This document shows positions 60,683 through 64,000 of a DNA stretch of 64,000 nt, piece after piece. The stretch comes from DASUCS01 sp041166745 (GTDB taxonomy: Bacteria; Actinomycetota; Acidimicrobiia; Acidimicrobiales; JACDCH01): NCBI GenBank assembly GCA_041166745.1, contig JBEEGH010000009.1, positions 186,001 to 250,000 on the forward strand, written 5' to 3'. The position numbers were made by a program, and so were the translations under genes. The notes under the pieces were generated by a model. That model was not told where the DNA came from. It searched no databases and saw only the letters and a program-made list of their open reading frames with translations. The first letter of the stretch is position 1, and every line of letters starts with the position of its first letter.

Positions 60683-62385
60683 ATTGTTTCGGCGAACGAG
60701 ACCTCGCCCTCCCCACGCAGCACGTTCTTCAGGAGCTTGCCGGAGGCATTGCGGGGAAGCTTGTCCTTGGTGATGTCGACGTACGCCGGCACCTTGAAGT
60801 TGGCGAGCGTCTCGCGCACCCACGCGCGTACTTCGTCTTCGGTGATCGTCTCGCCGGGCTCGACCTGTACGACAGCCTTGACCTCCTCGCCGAGCTCCGG
60901 ATGCGGAACCCCGAACACCGCGGCGTCGGCGATCGCAGGGTGCTCGACCAGACGATTCTCGATCTCGACGCAGTAAATGTTCTCGCCGCCGCGGATGATC
61001 ATGTCCTTCTTGCGGTCGGTGATGAAGAGGAAGCCGTCGGCATCGACGTAGCCGATGTCGCCGGTGTACAGCCACCCGTCGCGCACGGTCTCGGCGGTGG
61101 CCTCGGGCTTGTTCCAGTAGCCGGCCATGATGAGCGGGCCGTACATCGTGACCTCGCCGGCTTGGCCCGTCGGCACCTCGTTGCCCTTGTCGTCCCGGAT
61201 CATGAGCTCGAGCGTGGGCACGGGCGGCCCGACCGAATTCGGCTTGTCGATCGCGTCTTGGCCGCCGATGGCCGTGGCGACGGACGACGACTCGGTCAGC
61301 CCGTATGCGTTCGTGGTCGACCGCACGTTCGGGAACGTCTCGTGCACCTTGCGCTGGAGCTCGTCGGCCGACGGCGACCCGCCGAAGGCCACGCTGACGA
61401 CGCTCGACGTGTCGTAGTCGTGGCGCGCCGGGTCTTCGCAGACGCGCCAAACCATGGTGGGCACGGTGGCCCACAAGGTGACCTCGTTGTCTTGTATGAG
61501 CTCGAGCGCCTTCTGCGGCTCGAAGCGACCCTCGATCATGATCAGCTTGAGGCCGGCGAGAAGGCCGACGACCAACGTCGAGTGACAGCCCGACACGTGG
61601 AACAGGGGTGACGTGAAGAGCGCCACGGTCTGCGTGGGACCTTGTGGGATTGCGCCGCCCCCTGTCATGGCGCCGGCCACACCGTTGTAGATCGTGTTCT
61701 GGAGGTTGGAGATCATGCTCCGGTGCGTACTGATCGCGCCTTTCGGACGACCGGTGGTACCACTCGTGTAGAAGATGACGGCGTAGTCGTCCTCGTCGAT
61801 CGGCACGTCCGGCGGCGTGTCTGATGGCGCGGTCGTCAGCTCGTCGAACCGGTGCAGCCGCCGATCGTCGCCGAAGTCGCTGGGGTCGGCATCGATCAGG
61901 AACACGTGCTCGAGGTCGGGACACTCGTCGAGGTGATCGGCAATGCGCTCGAACCGCTTCGCGTCGGCGACGAGCACCCGTGCGCCCGAATCCTGCAGTC
62001 CGTAGACGACCTCGTCGGTTGTCCACCACCCGTTGAGGCCGACGAGGACGGCGCCGATGTTGACCGTGCCCCAGAAGCTGAGGCACCACTCCGGGTTGTT
62101 CTGGCTCAGGACCGCCACGCGGTCGCCGTGACCGACGCCGAACTTCTGCAGCCCCGGGCTGACCGAGTTGGAGAGCGACACGAACTCCCGGAACGAGACC
62201 TCGCGTGCGCCGTACACGATGAACGTCTGATCCCCTCGGGCCGCACCGATGTCGCAGATCTGGCGCAGCGCCGTCATGCGGTCCTTGTAGACCTGCATCG
62301 GCCGTCCCCGAACGTCTTCGGTGACGATTTCGAAGGGCCCACCAGGTCCGGTGAGTTGGGCTTTGACTTCTGCGGCGGTCGGCAT
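60679..62385 (-). CDS. Fatty-acyl-CoA synthetase-like AMP-binding protein (FadD type)
   Basis: A 568-residue adenylate-forming enzyme. It has YTSGTTGRPKGAISTH (P-loop-like), YGLTESSS, TGDIGYVDADGFLFITDRKKDMI (hinge and motif of acyl-CoA ligases) and the C-terminal lysine in RNASGKLLKNVL. The acyl chain length cannot be read directly. The ATG at 62385 (MPTAAEVKAQLTGPGG) is 11 nt from the serC stop on the same strand. It overlaps the glycosyltransferase gene by four bases, so serC, this gene and the glycosyltransferase could form one transcript. Confidence 0.9.
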   Translation of the reverse strand: MPTAAEVKAQLTGPGGPFEIVTEDVRGRPMQVYKDRMTALRQICDIGAARGDQTFIVYGAREVSFREFVSLSNSVSPGLQKFGVGHGDRVAVLSQNNPEWCLSFWGTVNIGAVLVGLNGWWTTDEVVYGLQDSGARVLVADAKRFERIADHLDECPDLEHVFLIDADPSDFGDDRRLHRFDELTTAPSDTPPDVPIDEDDYAVIFYTSGTTGRPKGAISTHRSMISNLQNTIYNGVAGAMTGGGAIPQGPTQTVALFTSPLFHVSGCHSTLVVGLLAGLKLIMIEGRFEPQKALELIQDNEVTLWATVPTMVWRVCEDPARHDYDTSSVVSVAFGGSPSADELQRKVHETFPNVRSTTNAYGLTESSSVATAIGGQDAIDKPNSVGPPVPTLELMIRDDKGNEVPTGQAGEVTMYGPLIMAGYWNKPEATAETVRDGWLYTGDIGYVDADGFLFITDRKKDMIIRGGENIYCVEIENRLVEHPAIADAAVFGVPHPELGEEVKAVVQVEPGETITEDEVRAWVRETLANFKVPAYVDITKDKLPRNASGKLLKNVLRGEGEVSFAETM

Positions 62386-62396
62386 CGCCGGGCAAA

Positions 62397-63533
62397 CTAC
62401 GCGGTGAGACGCTCGACGACGTGATCGATGCACCGCGTCAGCGCGGCAACGTCGTCGGGCTCGATGGCCGGGAACAGCGCGATGCGCAACTGGTTGCGAC
62501 CGAGCTTGCGGTACGAGTCGGTGTCGACGATGCCGTTGCGGCGCAGCACGCCGGACAGCCTCATCGCGTCGATCTCGGCATCGAAGTCGATCGCGGCGAC
62601 GACATGACTTCGGTCCGCCGGATCGACGACGAACGGCGTCGCGAACGAGGACGCGTCGGCCCAGCCGTAGATCGTCTCGGCGGAGCGATCGCAGCGCGAC
62701 GCGGCCCACTCGAGGCCACCGTTGCCGTTGATCCACTCGACCTGCTGCGCCGCAAGGAAGATCGTCGCAAGCGCGGGCGTGTTGTACGTCTGGTCGAGGC
62801 GGCTGTTGTCGAGCGCGATCTTGAGATCGAGCGACGACGGGATCCAGCGGTCGGAGGCGGCGAGGCGCTCGATCCGCTCGACGGCCCGAGGCGACACCGC
62901 AGCCAGCCAGAGCCCGCCGTCGGAGCCGAGGCCCTTCTGTGGTGCGAAGTAGTACACGTCGGTCTCACCGGCGTCGAAACGCAGCCCGCCCGCTCCTGAC
63001 GTGGCATCGACCAAGACGAGCTGACCATCGGTCGCGCCCGAGGGCCGTCGCAGCCGCATCGACACCCCGGTCGAGGTTTCGTTGTGTGTGAGTGCGTAGA
63101 CGTCGACGTCGGGATCCGTGACCGCTTCCGGATGCGTCCCCGGCTCCGACGTGATGATCGACGGTTCCTCGAGGAACGGCGCGGCTGCGACCGCTGAGGC
63201 GAACTTCGAGCTGAACTCGCCGAAGCTCAGGTGCTGGCTGCGTCGCTCGATGAGCCCGAAGGTGGCGGCGTCCCAGAACGCGGTCGTCCCGCCGTTGCCC
63301 AGGATCACCTCGTAGCCATCGGGCAGGTTCAGGAGCTCGGCGAGACCGTTGCGCAGCGCACCGACCATGAAGCGCACGGTCGCCTGTCGATGGCTGGTGC
63401 CCAGATACTCCGGCGCCGACTTGGCCAAGGCTTCGACGGCCTCAGGACGGACCTTCGAAGGTCCCGAGCCAAACCGCCCGTCGCGGGGGAGGAGCTCCGC
63501 GGGAATCGCAATCTCGTCGGGGGACGGGGTCAT
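62397..63533 (-). CDS. serC: Phosphoserine aminotransferase
   Basis: A 378-residue PLP-dependent enzyme that makes 3-phosphoserine from 3-phosphohydroxypyruvate. It is the actinobacterial subgroup: it starts PAELLPRDGRFGSGPSKVRPEAV, with GTSHRQATVRFM, ALTHNETSTGV and the PLP lysine in YYFAPQKGLGSDGG. The ATG at 63533 diverges from the aminotransferase gene at 63554 with only 20 bp between starts. Confidence 0.95.
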   Translation of the reverse strand: MTPSPDEIAIPAELLPRDGRFGSGPSKVRPEAVEALAKSAPEYLGTSHRQATVRFMVGALRNGLAELLNLPDGYEVILGNGGTTAFWDAATFGLIERRSQHLSFGEFSSKFASAVAAAPFLEEPSIITSEPGTHPEAVTDPDVDVYALTHNETSTGVSMRLRRPSGATDGQLVLVDATSGAGGLRFDAGETDVYYFAPQKGLGSDGGLWLAAVSPRAVERIERLAASDRWIPSSLDLKIALDNSRLDQTYNTPALATIFLAAQQVEWINGNGGLEWAASRCDRSAETIYGWADASSFATPFVVDPADRSHVVAAIDFDAEIDAMRLSGVLRRNGIVDTDSYRKLGRNQLRIALFPAIEPDDVAALTRCIDHVVERLTA

Positions 63534-63553
63534 TGGTGCAACTATCGCGGAAT

Positions 63554-64000
63554 ATGAGTGCGATCTCGAAGCGCATAGCGGCCATTGCGCCGTCCGCCAC
63601 CTTGGCCGTCGACGCGAAAGCGAAGGCGCTCAAAGCCGCCGGCGAGCCGGTCATCGGTTTCGGCGCCGGCGAGCCCGACTTCCCGACGCCACCGCACATC
63701 GTCGAGGCGGCCGCGGCAGCGTGCCGCGATCCGAAGAACCACAAGTACAGCCCGGTCCCTGGCCTCCCGGAGTTGCGGGAGGCAATCGCGGCGAAAACCG
63801 CGCGCGACTCGGGGTACGAGGTGTCGGCCTCGCAGGTGCTCGTCACCAACGGCGGCAAGCACGCCGTCTACAACACGCTGCTCACGTTGCTCGACGAGGG
63901 CGACGAGGCACTGCTGCCCGCGCCGTACTGGACGACGTATCCGGAGCCGATCCGGCTCGCGGGGGCCACGCCCGTGGTGCTCCAGACGACGGAGGAGACG
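63554..64000 (+). CDS. Aspartate aminotransferase-like PLP enzyme, partial
   Basis: The first 149 residues of a class I/II aminotransferase (MSAISKRIAAIAPSATLAVDAKAKALKAAG) with GFGAGEPDFPTPPHIVEAA, KYSPVPGLPELREAIA and LVTNGGKHAVYNTLLTLLDEGDE. The gene runs off the right edge before the PLP lysine. AspC-type enzymes of this form transfer amino groups between aspartate and 2-oxoglutarate. It is divergent from serC. Confidence 0.9.
   Translation, partial: MSAISKRIAAIAPSATLAVDAKAKALKAAGEPVIGFGAGEPDFPTPPHIVEAAAAACRDPKNHKYSPVPGLPELREAIAAKTARDSGYEVSASQVLVTNGGKHAVYNTLLTLLDEGDEALLPAPYWTTYPEPIRLAGATPVVLQTTEET

Noticed and set aside
60683..62395. Apparent 1206-codon gene fusing an N-terminal part to the glycosyltransferase
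   Set aside because: The N-terminal part is a shifted reading of the FadD-like gene on the same strand; the GTG at 60682 with a four-base overlap is a convincing start.

Overview
The window looks like chromosomal DNA of a high-GC actinobacterium. The best lineage guess from gene content is Acidimicrobiia (Ilumatobacter-like), but this is inference and rests on no search. Supporting signs are a mycothiol-dependent formaldehyde dehydrogenase, the GlgE/TreS/maltokinase route to alpha-glucan, a MoxR-DUF58-SpoIIM-RDD cluster like the mycobacterial one, a PASTA-repeat Ser/Thr kinase, an actinobacterial-type SerC, an Eis-like acetyltransferase, many GTG starts and dense ATGA/GTGA overlaps. I see no rRNA, tRNA, CRISPR array, transposase or phage gene. 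Most of the window is ordinary core and secondary metabolism.

Layout. 0-2 kb: the 5' part of a membrane GGDEF gene (cut by the window edge) and mscR. 1.9-15 kb: a large secreted beta-propeller/lectin-like protein diverging from glgE-treS-mak-glgB and a GH57 gene, together an alpha-glucan (glycogen) synthesis and remodelling locus. 15-18.4 kb: rhomboid protease, SRPBCC protein, GalT-like protein, methyltransferase. 18.4-25.3 kb: envelope-linked cluster (membrane protein, DUF4129, DUF4350, MoxR, DUF58, SpoIIM, RDD). 25.4-31 kb: cysteine desulfurase and mnmA (tRNA 2-thiouridine), SRPBCC, membrane protein, ligA. 31-38 kb: three small unknown proteins, PASTA kinase, SDR, carotenoid-oxygenase-like enzyme, MFS exporter. 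38-39.3 kb: a repeat-rich, gene-poor stretch with a frameshifted SnoaL-like gene. 39.3-48 kb: SCP2 protein, TetR, ferredoxin, hydrolase, a cell-wall-type protein, then gatC-gatA-[acyl-CoA ligase-like]-gatB and an Eis-like acetyltransferase. 48-50.7 kb: divergent MATE and MFS transporters. 50.7-58 kb: branched-chain amino acid synthesis (ilvD; then ilvB-ilvN-ilvC behind a leader peptide and terminator), with a DUF4012 protein between. 58-58.8 kb: a remnant of a DUF346-like repeat protein and a small winged-helix-like gene bracketed by perfect 21-bp inverted repeats. 58.8-64 kb: GT-C-type membrane glycosyltransferase, FadD-like ligase, serC and the start of an aspartate aminotransferase gene.

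The least ordinary material is not in the large genes. (1) The 373-bp inverted-repeat element at 58.3-58.7 kb has a conserved core that recurs, with different complementary arms, in a hairpin at 1.75 kb. (2) A second palindromic repeat family has copies at 12.6 and 38.1 kb. (3) A short Ile/Val/Leu-rich leader peptide and terminator precede ilvB. (4) There are remnants and a frameshift around 38.7 and 58.1 kb.
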